DNA of 64,000 nt from Lysobacter prati (lineage in GTDB: Bacteria > Pseudomonadota > Gammaproteobacteria > Xanthomonadales > Xanthomonadaceae), in contig NZ_VLNV01000005.1 in NCBI RefSeq assembly GCF_009765215.1, positions 344,537 to 408,536 on the forward strand, written 5' to 3'. A program made the position numbers and the translations under genes. Positions 51,335 through 64,000 of the stretch are shown piece by piece. Position 1 is the stretch's first letter, and every line of letters begins with the position of its first letter. The notes beneath the pieces were generated by a model that saw only the letters and a program-made list of their open reading frames with translations, was not told the DNA's origin and searched no databases.

Positions 51335-54115
51335 CTAGTGTGCCTCATCCCAATTGACCCCGACCCCGCTGTCGACCACCAGCGGCACCCGCAGCTCGGC
51401 CGCACCGGACATCCGCGCGCCGACCTCGGCCAGCAGCGTGTCGACAAACCCCTCCTCGACCTCGAACACCAGTTCGTCGTGGACCTGAAGGACCATCAGC
51501 GCGCGCTCGCCCTGCCCGGCCAGCCAGGCGTCGATGGTGATCATCGCCCGCTTGATGATGTCGGCCGCCGTGCCCTGCATCGGCGCGTTGATCGCGGCGC
51601 GCTCGGCGCCGGCGCGCAGGCCCTGGTTGCGGGCCTGGATGTTCTCCAGGTACAGGCGCCGGCCGAACACGGTCTCGACATAGCCCTGCTCGCGCGCCTG
51701 CTGGCGGGTGCGCTCCATGAAGTCGCGCACGCCCGGGTAACGGCTGAAGTAGAGGGCGATGTAGTCCTGCGCCTCGCCGCGGGCGATGCTCAGCTGACGC
51801 GCCAGGCCAAACGCGCCCATGCCGTACATCAGGCCGAAGTTGATCGCCTTGGCGGCACGACGCTCGTTGCCGCTGACTTCTTCCATGGCCTTGCCGAACA
51901 CTTCGGCGGCGGTGGCACGGTGGATGTCGGCACCCGATTCGAACGCGCGCAGCAGGCCGGCATCCTCCGAGAGGTGGGCCATGATCCGCAGCTCGATCTG
52001 CGAGTAGTCGCAGGCAACGATGCGCCGACCCGGCGGCGCGACGAAGGCCTGGCGGATGCGGCGGCCGTCGTCGGTGCGGATCGGGATGTTCTGCAGGTTC
52101 GGATCGCTCGAGGCGAGCCGACCGGTTGCGGCACCCGCCTGGTGGTAACTGGTATGCACGCGGCCGGTGTCGCGGTTGACCATCTCCGGCAGTTTGTCGG
52201 TGTAGGTGCTGCGCAGCTTGGCCAGGCCGCGGTACTCGAGGATCACGCGCGGCAGTTCGTGCTGCTCGGCGATCGCCTCCAGCGCTTCCTCGTTGGTCGA
52301 GGGCGCGCCCGAAGGCGTCTTCACCAGGGCCGGCAGCTTGAGTTCGTCGAACAGCAGTTGGCCAAGCTGCTTGGGCGAATCGAGATTGAAGCTGCGGCCG
52401 GCCATCTCGGTCGCCTTCTGCTGGGCGGCGAGCATGCGTCGGCCGAGGTCGGCCGACTGCCGGCGCAATTCGTCGCCGTCGATCATCACGCCGTTGGCCT
52501 CGATCCGCGCCAGCACCGGCACCAGCGGCATCTCGATCTCGCGATAGACGCGCTCCAGTCCCGGCTCGACCGCCAGCTTCGGCGCCAGCGCGCGATGCAG
52601 GCGCAAAGTCACGTCGGCATCCTCGGCGGCGTACCGCGTGGCGTCGTCGATGGCGACCTGCGAGAAGGAGATCGCCTTGGCGCCCTTGCCCGCAACTTGC
52701 TCGTACTTGATGGTGTCGTAGCCGAGGTAACGCTTGGCCAGCGAATCCATGTCGTGGCGGCTGGCGGTGGCGTTGTAGACGAAGCTTTCGAGCATGGTGT
52801 CGTCGGCATAGCCGGCGACATCAATGCCATTGCGGCGCAGGACATGCAGGTCGTACTTGCCGTGCTGGCCGAGCTTCTTCTTGTCCGCGTCCGCGAATAG
52901 CGGCGCCAGTGCGGCCAGCGTTTCAGTGCGATCCAGTTGCGACGGCGCGCCTGGATAGTCGTGGCCCAGCGGCAGGTAGGCGGCACGGCCCGGTTCCACG
53001 GCGAAACTCAGACCGACCAGGCGCGCCTGCATCGGGTCGAGCGAGTCGGTTTCAGTATCGAATGCGAACTCGTCGGCTTCGCGCAGGCGCGTGATCCAGG
53101 CGTCGAGCTGGTCGAGCGTCAGCACGGTTTCGTATTCGCCCGGCGCCGACAGCTCCGGATGCGGTGCTTCCGCAGGCGCAGACACCGCGCGCGCATAGCC
53201 TGCGGCGGTGTTGCGGACGCCAGCGCCACGCGCGTCGCCGTCATCGCTGGCGCCGCTGGCCCCTTCGAGTTCCTTGAGCGCCTGCTTGAAGCCGTAACGT
53301 GCATACATCACGCGCAGGTCGTCGGCGTGGGGTGCGCGCAGGGACAGCTCGGTCGGCGCGCGTTCGAGTTCCAGGTCGGTGCGGATCGTGGTCAGCGTGC
53401 GATTCAGCGGCAGCCGCGGCAGAGCCGCACGCAGGTTCTCGCCGATCTTGCCCTTGATCTGGTCGGCATGGGCGATGACCGCATCGAGCGTGCCGTACTC
53501 GCCCAGCCACTTGGCCGCGGTCTTCGGGCCGCACTTGTCGACGCCGGGGATGTTGTCGACGGTGTCGCCCATTAGAGCCAGCAGGTCGATGATCTGGTCC
53601 GGGCGCACGCCGAACTTGTCGATCACGGTCGCCTCCGAATCCAGGCGGCTGCCGCTCATGGTGTTGACCAAGGCGATGCCCGGGCGCACCAGCTGGGCGA
53701 AGTCCTTGTCGCCGGTGGAGATGGTGACGTCGATGCCCTGCTCGGCCGCGCGCAGCGCCAGCGTGCCGATCACGTCGTCGGCTTCGACACCGGGGATGCG
53801 CAGGATGGTGATGCCCAATGCCTCGACGATGTCGCACATCGGCTGCACCTGGGCGCGCAGGTCGTCCGGCATCGGCGGACGGTTGGCCTTGTACTGCGGA
53901 TAGAGCTCGTCGCGGAAGGTCGGGCCCGGCGCGTCGACCACGAAGGCGACGTAGCTGGGCTGTTCCTTCAAGGTCGCGCGCAGCATGTTGACCACGCCGA
54001 ACAGCGCGCCAGTGGGTTCACCCGCGTCGTTGGTCAGCGGAGGCAGCGCGTGGAAGGCGCGGTACAGATAGCTGGAGCCATCGATCAGGACGAGGCGGGG
54101 AGCGGGCTGGTTCAT
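51335..54115 (-). CDS. polA: DNA polymerase I
   Basis: 926 residues (E. coli 928) with all three activities. The 5'-3' exonuclease (1-300) shows GVEADDVIGTLA and STGDKDFAQLV. The 3'-5' proofreading domain has its metal-binding motif intact (FDTETDSLDP). The polymerase domain contains VACDYSQIELRIMAHLS (motif A), RRAAKAINFGLMYGMGAFGLAR (motif B, in parts) and VLQVHDELVFEV (motif C). It fills gaps in repair and removes Okazaki primers. It is divergent from the DUF2782 gene, and a noncoding region with an sRNA candidate follows its stop. Confidence 0.97.
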   Translation of the reverse strand: MNQPAPRLVLIDGSSYLYRAFHALPPLTNDAGEPTGALFGVVNMLRATLKEQPSYVAFVVDAPGPTFRDELYPQYKANRPPMPDDLRAQVQPMCDIVEALGITILRIPGVEADDVIGTLALRAAEQGIDVTISTGDKDFAQLVRPGIALVNTMSGSRLDSEATVIDKFGVRPDQIIDLLALMGDTVDNIPGVDKCGPKTAAKWLGEYGTLDAVIAHADQIKGKIGENLRAALPRLPLNRTLTTIRTDLELERAPTELSLRAPHADDLRVMYARYGFKQALKELEGASGASDDGDARGAGVRNTAAGYARAVSAPAEAPHPELSAPGEYETVLTLDQLDAWITRLREADEFAFDTETDSLDPMQARLVGLSFAVEPGRAAYLPLGHDYPGAPSQLDRTETLAALAPLFADADKKKLGQHGKYDLHVLRRNGIDVAGYADDTMLESFVYNATASRHDMDSLAKRYLGYDTIKYEQVAGKGAKAISFSQVAIDDATRYAAEDADVTLRLHRALAPKLAVEPGLERVYREIEMPLVPVLARIEANGVMIDGDELRRQSADLGRRMLAAQQKATEMAGRSFNLDSPKQLGQLLFDELKLPALVKTPSGAPSTNEEALEAIAEQHELPRVILEYRGLAKLRSTYTDKLPEMVNRDTGRVHTSYHQAGAATGRLASSDPNLQNIPIRTDDGRRIRQAFVAPPGRRIVACDYSQIELRIMAHLSEDAGLLRAFESGADIHRATAAEVFGKAMEEVSGNERRAAKAINFGLMYGMGAFGLARQLSIARGEAQDYIALYFSRYPGVRDFMERTRQQAREQGYVETVFGRRLYLENIQARNQGLRAGAERAAINAPMQGTAADIIKRAMITIDAWLAGQGERALMVLQVHDELVFEVEEGFVDTLLAEVGARMSGAAELRVPLVVDSGVGVNWDEAH

Positions 54116-54241
54116 CGGGCGATTCTACATGCGGCATTTCTGGGAGGCCGCCTGCGCGGCGACGTGCCGGCAGCCATCACCGCCGCTTCAGCGCGAGCGG
54201 GTATCCTGTCTCCTGCGACCCCCACCGGACTGGAAACCGCC

Positions 54242-54541
54242 ATGCGCAACCACCTGCTCGCCCTCATGCTGCTGCCGCTGACCCTGACGGCTTGCGCGAC
54301 CATGGGCGCAGGCGCTGATCCTACTGCCGACCTGCAGGGCGCCGAGGTGCGTTCGCGCACGATCGAAGGTGGCGATCTGATCGAGGAGTACCGCATCGCC
54401 GGACAGCTGCGCGTGGTGAAGATCACCCCGGCACGCGGCCCGGTTTATTACCTGACCGACAGCGACGGCGACGGCATCCTCGACAGCAGCAAGGGCGAAG
54501 GCCCGATCTCGCCGGTGCAGTACAAACTCTTCAGCTGGTAA
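54242..54541 (+). CDS. DUF2782 lipoprotein-like protein
   Basis: 99 residues with a signal peptide and lipobox-like LTAC (C18), then a small beta-rich domain: RTIEGGDLIEEYRIAGQL, RVVKITPARGPVYYL. The protein ends PVQYKLFSW. This is the DUF2782 family, which in many gammaproteobacteria sits beside polA, as here. The periplasmic role is unknown. The next gene begins 10 bp after its stop. Confidence 0.88.
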   Translation: MRNHLLALMLLPLTLTACATMGAGADPTADLQGAEVRSRTIEGGDLIEEYRIAGQLRVVKITPARGPVYYLTDSDGDGILDSSKGEGPISPVQYKLFSW

Positions 54542-54551
54542 GCGACACGCG

Positions 54552-55001
54552 ATGACGACAACGCAGGACCGCGGACACGCCATCCGCACGCTCACTTCCG
54601 AATCCGACCTGCGCGCAATCTGGCCGCTGGTCTCGCAGTTGCGACCCGAGTTCGACGAAGACCGATTCGTCGTTCAGATGCTGCGCCAGATTGGCGAAGG
54701 CTGCCGCGCGACGGTGCTGTTCGACGACATTGGGGCGCCACGCGCGTTCGCCTGCTGGCGGGTGATGGAGATGCTCGCCGTCGGCAAGCACGTCTACGTC
54801 GACGATCTGGTCGTCGACACCACGGTGCGCAGCCGCGGCCACGGCAAGGCCATGCTCGACTGGCTCAAGGCCGAGGCAGGCCGCCTGGGCTGCGCGCGGC
54901 TGCAGCTGGACTCCGGCACGCATCGCCAGGATGCGCATGCGTTCTACCTGCGCGAAGGATTGCGCATCGAGGCCTTCCATTTTGGGATAGCGCTCAAATA
55001 G
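54552..55001 (+). CDS. GNAT family N-acetyltransferase
   Basis: 149 residues with the GNAT fold: the acetyl-CoA-binding loop DDLVVDTTVRSRGHGKAML (R/Q-x-x-G-x-G/A type) followed by GCARLQLDSGTHRQDAHAFYLREGL, the usual C-terminal strand and helix. It transfers an acetyl group to an unknown small molecule or protein. It lies directly downstream of the DUF2782 gene and is probably co-transcribed. Confidence 0.9.
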   Translation: MTTTQDRGHAIRTLTSESDLRAIWPLVSQLRPEFDEDRFVVQMLRQIGEGCRATVLFDDIGAPRAFACWRVMEMLAVGKHVYVDDLVVDTTVRSRGHGKAMLDWLKAEAGRLGCARLQLDSGTHRQDAHAFYLREGLRIEAFHFGIALK

Positions 55002-55015
55002 CGCATTGGGTCGCC

Positions 55016-55035
55016 ATCCCGGCGCAGGCCGGGAT
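55016..55035. repeat. Short REP-like palindrome
   Basis: ATCCCGGC/GCCGGGAT with a 4-nt loop in the gap after the acetyltransferase gene. A GC-rich tract containing a CCGC..GCGG repeat follows up to about 55065. Confidence 0.55.
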
Positions 55036-55181
55036 CCAGGCCGGGCGCCCCCGCGAAAGCGGCCATTGCAAGAACCGGATATCGGGCCGGGTGCGCGCCG
55101 CCTAGATTCTTTCGCGCCCCCTTCGATCAGGTACGCGATGAACAACCCCGGTTTCCACGACTGCAAGCGCGGGTCGCGTGC

Positions 55182-55922
55182 ATGAGCGCGGTGCTGCAAC
55201 CCCGATGGAGCATCGACAGCCTGGTGCAGCGCATCGACTGGGTCGACTGGCAGGGCGTCGGCGCGCAACTCGATGCCCAGGGCTGCGCACGTATACCGGC
55301 GCTGCTGGACCCGGGCGACTGTGACGCAATCGCAGGCCTGTACGACCGTCCCGACGGCTTCCGCAGCACGGTGACGATGGCGCGGCATGGATTCGGGCGA
55401 GGCGAGTACCGCTACCTCTCGTATCCACTGCCGGCCACGGTCGCTGCTCTGCGAGGCGCGGTCTATCCGCACCTGGTCGCCATCGCCAATCGCTGGAACG
55501 AGGCGATGTCGATCGACGTGCGCTACCCCGAGGAGCACGCCCGCTTCCTCGCGCGATGCCACGAGGCCGGCCAGACCCGGCCGACGCCCCTGTTGTTGCG
55601 TTACGACAAGGGCGACTACAACTGCCTGCACCAGGACGTCTATGGCGAACACGTGTTCCCGTTGCAGCTGGTGGTGATGCTGTCGCGGCCTCAGCGCGAC
55701 TTCGAAGGCGGCGAACTGGTCCTTACCGAGCAGCGCCCGCGCATGCAATCACGCGTCGAAGTGCTGCCGTTGCAGCAGGGCGATGCGGCCGTGTTCGCGG
55801 TGCGGGAGCGGCCGGTCAAGGGCTCCCGCGGCAGCTACCGCGTGCAGATGCGGCATGGCGTCAGTCGCATCCATGCCGGCCGGCGTCACACCCTTGGGGT
55901 GATCTTCCACGACGCCCTGTGA
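55182..55922 (+). CDS. 2OG-Fe(II) oxygenase
   Basis: 246 residues. The double-stranded beta-helix carries the H-x-D iron motif in CLHQDVYGEH, and the distal His and 2-oxoglutarate-binding Arg in the C-terminal segment MRHGVSRIHAGRRHTLGVIFHDA. TPLLLRYDKGDYN before HxD is typical of prolyl-hydroxylase-like bacterial members. The substrate is unknown; related bacterial proteins have been proposed to act on nucleic acids or proteins. The MOSC gene starts 21 bp downstream on the same strand. Confidence 0.88.
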   Translation: MSAVLQPRWSIDSLVQRIDWVDWQGVGAQLDAQGCARIPALLDPGDCDAIAGLYDRPDGFRSTVTMARHGFGRGEYRYLSYPLPATVAALRGAVYPHLVAIANRWNEAMSIDVRYPEEHARFLARCHEAGQTRPTPLLLRYDKGDYNCLHQDVYGEHVFPLQLVVMLSRPQRDFEGGELVLTEQRPRMQSRVEVLPLQQGDAAVFAVRERPVKGSRGSYRVQMRHGVSRIHAGRRHTLGVIFHDAL

Positions 55923-55943
55923 CGGCCGGGGTCTGCGCCACGG

Positions 55944-56663
55944 ATGTACATTGTCCTCATGCACGACCCGTCACGCCCGATCGTCATCGATGCCGTCCTG
56001 CTCGGCCAGGCGCGGCCCTACACGCGCCCCGGCAGCGTCAGCGCCATCGACAAACGGGCGACGACCGCAGTGGTCCGGATCGAGACGCTTGGCCTCGTCG
56101 GCGACGAGCAGGGCGATCCCACTGTCCATGGCGGCCCCGACAAGGCGATTCACCACTACCCGTTCGACCACTACCTGGGCTGGCGCGAGGACGTGGGCGA
56201 CCTGGAGCGTCTGAGTGCCCCGGGCGCATTCGGCGAGAACCTCAGCAGCCGCGGCCTCACCGAAGACGAGGTCTGCCTGGGCGACAGTTTCCGCATCGGC
56301 ACGGCGCTGGTCGAAGTCAGCCAGGGCCGGCAGCCGTGCTGGAAGCTCAATGACCGCTTCGCCATCGCCGACATGGCGCGGCGCGTGCAGGCCACCGGCC
56401 GCACCGGCTGGTACTACCGCGTGCTGGAGCCGGGCGCGGTGCGCGCCGGCGACACGATGACGCTGCAGGCGCGGCCGTTTGCGCAGTGGCCTGTGCGGCG
56501 CCTGTCCGCGCTGCTGTTCAACCGCCAGCTCGATCCGGCGCAACTGCGCCCCGCGCTTGAGCTGCCGCTGGTGCCGTCCTGGCGCAAGCTGCTCGAGACA
56601 CGCCTGCGGATGTCGCAGGCTGAAGACTGGGGCAAGCGCATCGATGGCCCGGAGCGGCACTAA
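55944..56663 (+). CDS. MOSC domain protein (YiiM-like)
   Basis: 239 residues. The MOSC domain (about 25-165) has GDEQGDPTVHGGPDKAIHHYPFDHY, GAFGENLSSRGLTEDEVCLGD and the conserved Cys in EVSQGRQPCWKLN. The C-terminal alpha region resembles the 3-alpha domain of YiiM. YiiM proteins use a molybdenum cofactor to reduce N-hydroxylated compounds such as 6-hydroxylaminopurine. An in-frame ATG at 55959 is an alternative start. It lies between a 2OG oxygenase and a small conserved gene. Confidence 0.9.
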   Translation: MYIVLMHDPSRPIVIDAVLLGQARPYTRPGSVSAIDKRATTAVVRIETLGLVGDEQGDPTVHGGPDKAIHHYPFDHYLGWREDVGDLERLSAPGAFGENLSSRGLTEDEVCLGDSFRIGTALVEVSQGRQPCWKLNDRFAIADMARRVQATGRTGWYYRVLEPGAVRAGDTMTLQARPFAQWPVRRLSALLFNRQLDPAQLRPALELPLVPSWRKLLETRLRMSQAEDWGKRIDGPERH

Positions 56664-56737
56664 AGATTGCGGCCACCGTGCCGATACACCGGGCGAACCC
56701 GCGCAGGCGGAGCGCGATCGCAGAACAGGACTCCGGT

Positions 56738-56986
56738 GTGTCAGCTCGAGAAAGACGAAAACCCGCCCCGCCACTCGACGCCGGCGTCCTGCGCGCCGGT
56801 CTGACCGAGGCACAGGAGAAGACGCTGAGTGCGCTCGAGCACTTCCAGTGGACACTGAAGTTCGTGCGCCGGCCGTTGTTCCAGGACCCGGTGCCGGTGC
56901 TGGTCGACCGCGAACGGCGTCGCTGTGTGGCGCTGCGCCCGGACGGCACCCTGGACGAGTCGCCACAACTGCGCAGCGGCAGCTGA
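56738..56986 (+). CDS. Small conserved protein of unknown function
   Basis: 82 residues from a GTG with AGGA seven bases upstream; an in-frame ATG at 56678 would add 20 residues without family features. The core LTEAQEKTLSALEHFQWTLKFVRRPLF followed by DPVPVLVDRERRRC looks like a helix then a short beta region. I recall similar short proteins in xanthomonads, annotated as hypothetical. There is no signal peptide and no known domain. It is convergent with uvrD. Confidence 0.72.
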   Translation: MSARERRKPAPPLDAGVLRAGLTEAQEKTLSALEHFQWTLKFVRRPLFQDPVPVLVDRERRRCVALRPDGTLDESPQLRSGS

Positions 56987-57009
56987 GCCGCCACTGCGGA
57001 CCGCCATGC

Positions 57010-59190
<2,181 letters not shown>

Positions 59191-59242
59191 CCGGGTATTG
59201 TACCGGGGCCGTCACCCCTGCCCCTGAAGGAAGCGACGCGTC

Positions 59243-60175
59243 ATGCGATCGAAGCTCTTGATGCTGGCATTGCTCGCCGCGGCCCCGGCCGTGGCCGACG
59301 ACGACAAGACCGTGGTGAGCGAACGCGTCCTCAGTGCCGGCGGCAATACGCTGCACGTGGAGGTGGTCGAGCCCGCCGACGCGGCCCGGGTCGACGAGTT
59401 GCAGCGCTGGCTGGCCGAGGCCGCGGGGGCGACGCTGACCCCGTTCGGGCGCTACCCGCTGGCCGACGCGAAGGTGCGCATCACCCAGATCGACAGCGAC
59501 GACGACAGCCCGGTGCCGTGGGGCCAGACCCAGCGCGGCGACGACGTCTCGGTGCTGCTGTTCGTCCGCCGCGACGCCAGCCTGGCCGAGCTGCGCGCCG
59601 ACTGGACGGCGGTGCACGAGCTCTCGCACCTGTTCCATCCGTACCTGGGCCGCGAAGGGCGGTGGCTGGCGGAGGGCCTGGCCAGCTATTACCAGAATGT
59701 CCTGCGCGCCCGGGTCGGCCTGATGTCGCCCGAGGCGGCGTGGCGGGAACTGGATGCGGGATTCGCCCGCGGCCAGCGCGAGCACAGCGGCATGCCGCTG
59801 GACGGGCTCGGCCGGCGCGGGACGATGCGGGTTTACTGGGCCGGTGCGGCGTTCTGGCTCGAGGCCGACCTGGCGCTGCGGCGCGAGCACCGCAGCAGCC
59901 TGGACCAGGTGCTGTCGAAGTACTCCAGTTGCTGCCTGCGCGGCACCGGTGAGGTCGCCCCGGAAGCATTCATGGCCAAGCTCGACGAGCTTGCCGGCGC
60001 GGCGGTGTTCCTGCCGGCGTACCGGCGTTACGCGCAGTCGCGGGAGTTTCCGTCGCTGGATGCGGCCTATGCGGCGCTGGGCATCGAGCGCGGCGCGGAC
60101 GGACTGGTGTACTCCGACCGCGCCGATGCTCGGAAACTGCGCGCGGCGATCATGAAGCCGCGCGCGAAGTCGTGA
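59243..60175 (+). CDS. Secreted gluzincin-like (HExxH) putative metallopeptidase
   Basis: 310 residues with a signal peptide (SKLLMLALLAAAPAVA). The zinc-binding HELSH motif in TAVHELSHLFHPYLG is followed by a Glu in WLAEGLASYYQ, the spacing of gluzincins (M1/M61-like). The N-terminal part (VVEPADAARVDELQRWLAEAAG) is like the lead-in of M61-type peptidases. Proteolytic activity is inferred only from the motif. It is divergent from uvrD and convergent with the UPF0114 gene, with stops one base apart. Confidence 0.75.
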   Translation: MRSKLLMLALLAAAPAVADDDKTVVSERVLSAGGNTLHVEVVEPADAARVDELQRWLAEAAGATLTPFGRYPLADAKVRITQIDSDDDSPVPWGQTQRGDDVSVLLFVRRDASLAELRADWTAVHELSHLFHPYLGREGRWLAEGLASYYQNVLRARVGLMSPEAAWRELDAGFARGQREHSGMPLDGLGRRGTMRVYWAGAAFWLEADLALRREHRSSLDQVLSKYSSCCLRGTGEVAPEAFMAKLDELAGAAVFLPAYRRYAQSREFPSLDAAYAALGIERGADGLVYSDRADARKLRAAIMKPRAKS

Positions 60176-60176
60176 A

Positions 60177-60785
60177 TCAGTGCGCCGCCTTGTGCGGTTT
60201 GACGTTGGCCTGCGCCATCAGCTTGTCGGTGTAGGCGATGCCGATCGCCGACAGGATGAACACGCAGTGGATGATGGTCTGCCACATCACGCCGGCCTCG
60301 GTGTAGACCATCTTGACCGTACTCCCGTCATCCGGGGTGGCTGCGACGGCAGCCGTCGCCGGGTCGGCGCCGAGCGCACCGATGGCGATGAAGGTCTTGA
60401 GCAGGTGGATCGAGGAGATGCCGATGATCGCCATCGCCAGCTTGACCTTGAGCACGCTGGCGTTGACGTGGCTCAGCCATTCCGGCTGGTCCGGGTGGCC
60501 TTCCAGGCGCAGGCGCGAGACGAAGGTCTCGTAGCCGCCGACGATCACCATCACCAGCAGGTTGGAGATCATCACCACGTCGATCAGGCCGAGCACGGCC
60601 AGCATGATCAGCTGCTCGCTGTACGTGGTGGCGTGCGCCATCAGGTGCCACAGCTCCTTGATGAACAGCACGACGTACACGCCCTGGGCGACGATCAGGC
60701 CCAGGTAAAGCGGCAGCTGCATCCAGCGCGAGCTGAAGATCAGGGCCGGAAGGGGATTGAGGGCGCGTTCGGACGTTTGCGTCAT
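60177..60785 (-). CDS. UPF0114 (YqhA/TIGR00645) membrane protein
   Basis: 202 residues and four membrane helices. It shows the family segments FSSRWMQLPLYLGLIVAQGVYV, LGLIDVVMISNLLVMVIVGGYETFVSRL and ASVLKVKLAMAIIGISSIHLLKTFI in blocks. It is an inner-membrane protein of unknown function. A loop of about 30 residues between the last two helices (GADPATAAVAATPDDG) makes it longer than E. coli YqhA (164). The start MTQTSE at 60785 is preferred to 60920, which would add a non-homologous basic leader. Confidence 0.9.
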   Translation of the reverse strand: MTQTSERALNPLPALIFSSRWMQLPLYLGLIVAQGVYVVLFIKELWHLMAHATTYSEQLIMLAVLGLIDVVMISNLLVMVIVGGYETFVSRLRLEGHPDQPEWLSHVNASVLKVKLAMAIIGISSIHLLKTFIAIGALGADPATAAVAATPDDGSTVKMVYTEAGVMWQTIIHCVFILSAIGIAYTDKLMAQANVKPHKAAH

Positions 60786-60937
60786 GAGGCGGGGGCCGTT
60801 GGTTTGCGGGCCGGCTAGGGTAGCGGCGGTCCGCCGGCCCCGCCATCGCCCACCTTGCATCTCTTGGCCGTTCGGCACACTCCCGGACCGGCCCGGCCGC
60901 CTTACACTCCGGACTCCCATCGTCCGGGCGTGAACCG

Positions 60938-63879
<2,942 letters not shown>

Positions 63880-63910
63880 TCGGCGTCCTCCTGCTCTGCA
63901 GGTAGGGTTT

Positions 63911-63938
63911 AAACGGGCCGCAATGCGGCCCGTTTTCA
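63911..63938 (+). terminator. Intrinsic terminator of the yfcG-S9B unit
   Basis: A 10-bp stem AACGGGCCGC/GCGGCCCGTT with 3-nt loop AAT (63912-63934) and a TTTT tail, 32 bp after the peptidase stop. From here to 64000 I see no gene. Confidence 0.88.
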
Positions 63939-64000
63939 TTTGCGCGCGTGGTCGGTGGGGGAGGAGGTGGGGTGTATTCCGCGAACCTCCGCTTCGCTCC

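Overview
The window is a GC-rich, densely coded chromosomal segment from a gammaproteobacterium of the Xanthomonadaceae, most likely Lysobacter or a close relative. This rests on gene content and order, not on a database search. Pointers are the rhlB/trxA/rho neighbourhood, a Rho with a long Q/G-rich N-terminus, the TonB receptor-DUF3325-DUF3649-PepSY iron operon, two secreted S9 peptidases, frequent GTG/TTG starts and several families of short palindromic repeats between genes. I see no phage, insertion sequence, CRISPR array, rRNA or tRNA. Most of it is core genome.

Layout. 1-6.0 kb: a truncated BASS-family transporter, a JmjC-like cupin and an iron-uptake operon on the minus strand, headed by a TonB-dependent receptor that carries a frameshift and sits behind a Fur-box-like palindrome. 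6.2-14.4 kb: an SDR oxidoreductase, a small lipoprotein, sppA, a MATE exporter, a DUF3667/DUF4286 pair, and a sigma-like membrane protein overlapping a DUF3106 gene. 14.4-24.95 kb: an AT-richer intergenic region with two perfect inverted DnaA boxes, priA, a membrane methyltransferase-like protein with an exported Pcm, a NYN-LOTUS protein, tal, and an MHS permease coupled to a type II NADH dehydrogenase. 25.0-33.9 kb: rpoH, ung with a two-receiver response regulator, ftsEX, rhlB, trxA and rho.

33.9-49.2 kb: two paralogous secreted TonB-C-like proteins, a Kef-type antiporter, a 1105-residue membrane ankyrin protein, a YcgL protein, a cyanide-insensitive-type cytochrome bd oxidase, an S9 peptidase and a DUF3300/DUF2950 pair. 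49.3-63.9 kb: hemF, a DUF421 protein, a noncoding region, polA, DUF2782, an acetyltransferase, a 2OG-Fe(II) oxygenase, a MOSC protein, uvrD, a secreted HExxH protein, a UPF0114 protein, a YfcG-like glutathione transferase and a second S9 peptidase.

The most interesting noncoding signal is immediately downstream of polA on the minus strand (about 50995-51115). It is a chain of stem-loops with C-rich loops ending in an intrinsic terminator. Its architecture, size and position resemble, from memory, the Xanthomonas sRNA sX13. Other points worth a second look are the DnaA-box pair upstream of priA, the frameshifted Fur-type receptor, the membrane-tethered sigma-like protein, and the tandem secreted TonB-C-like proteins sharing a YVPGP...PVPW tail motif.
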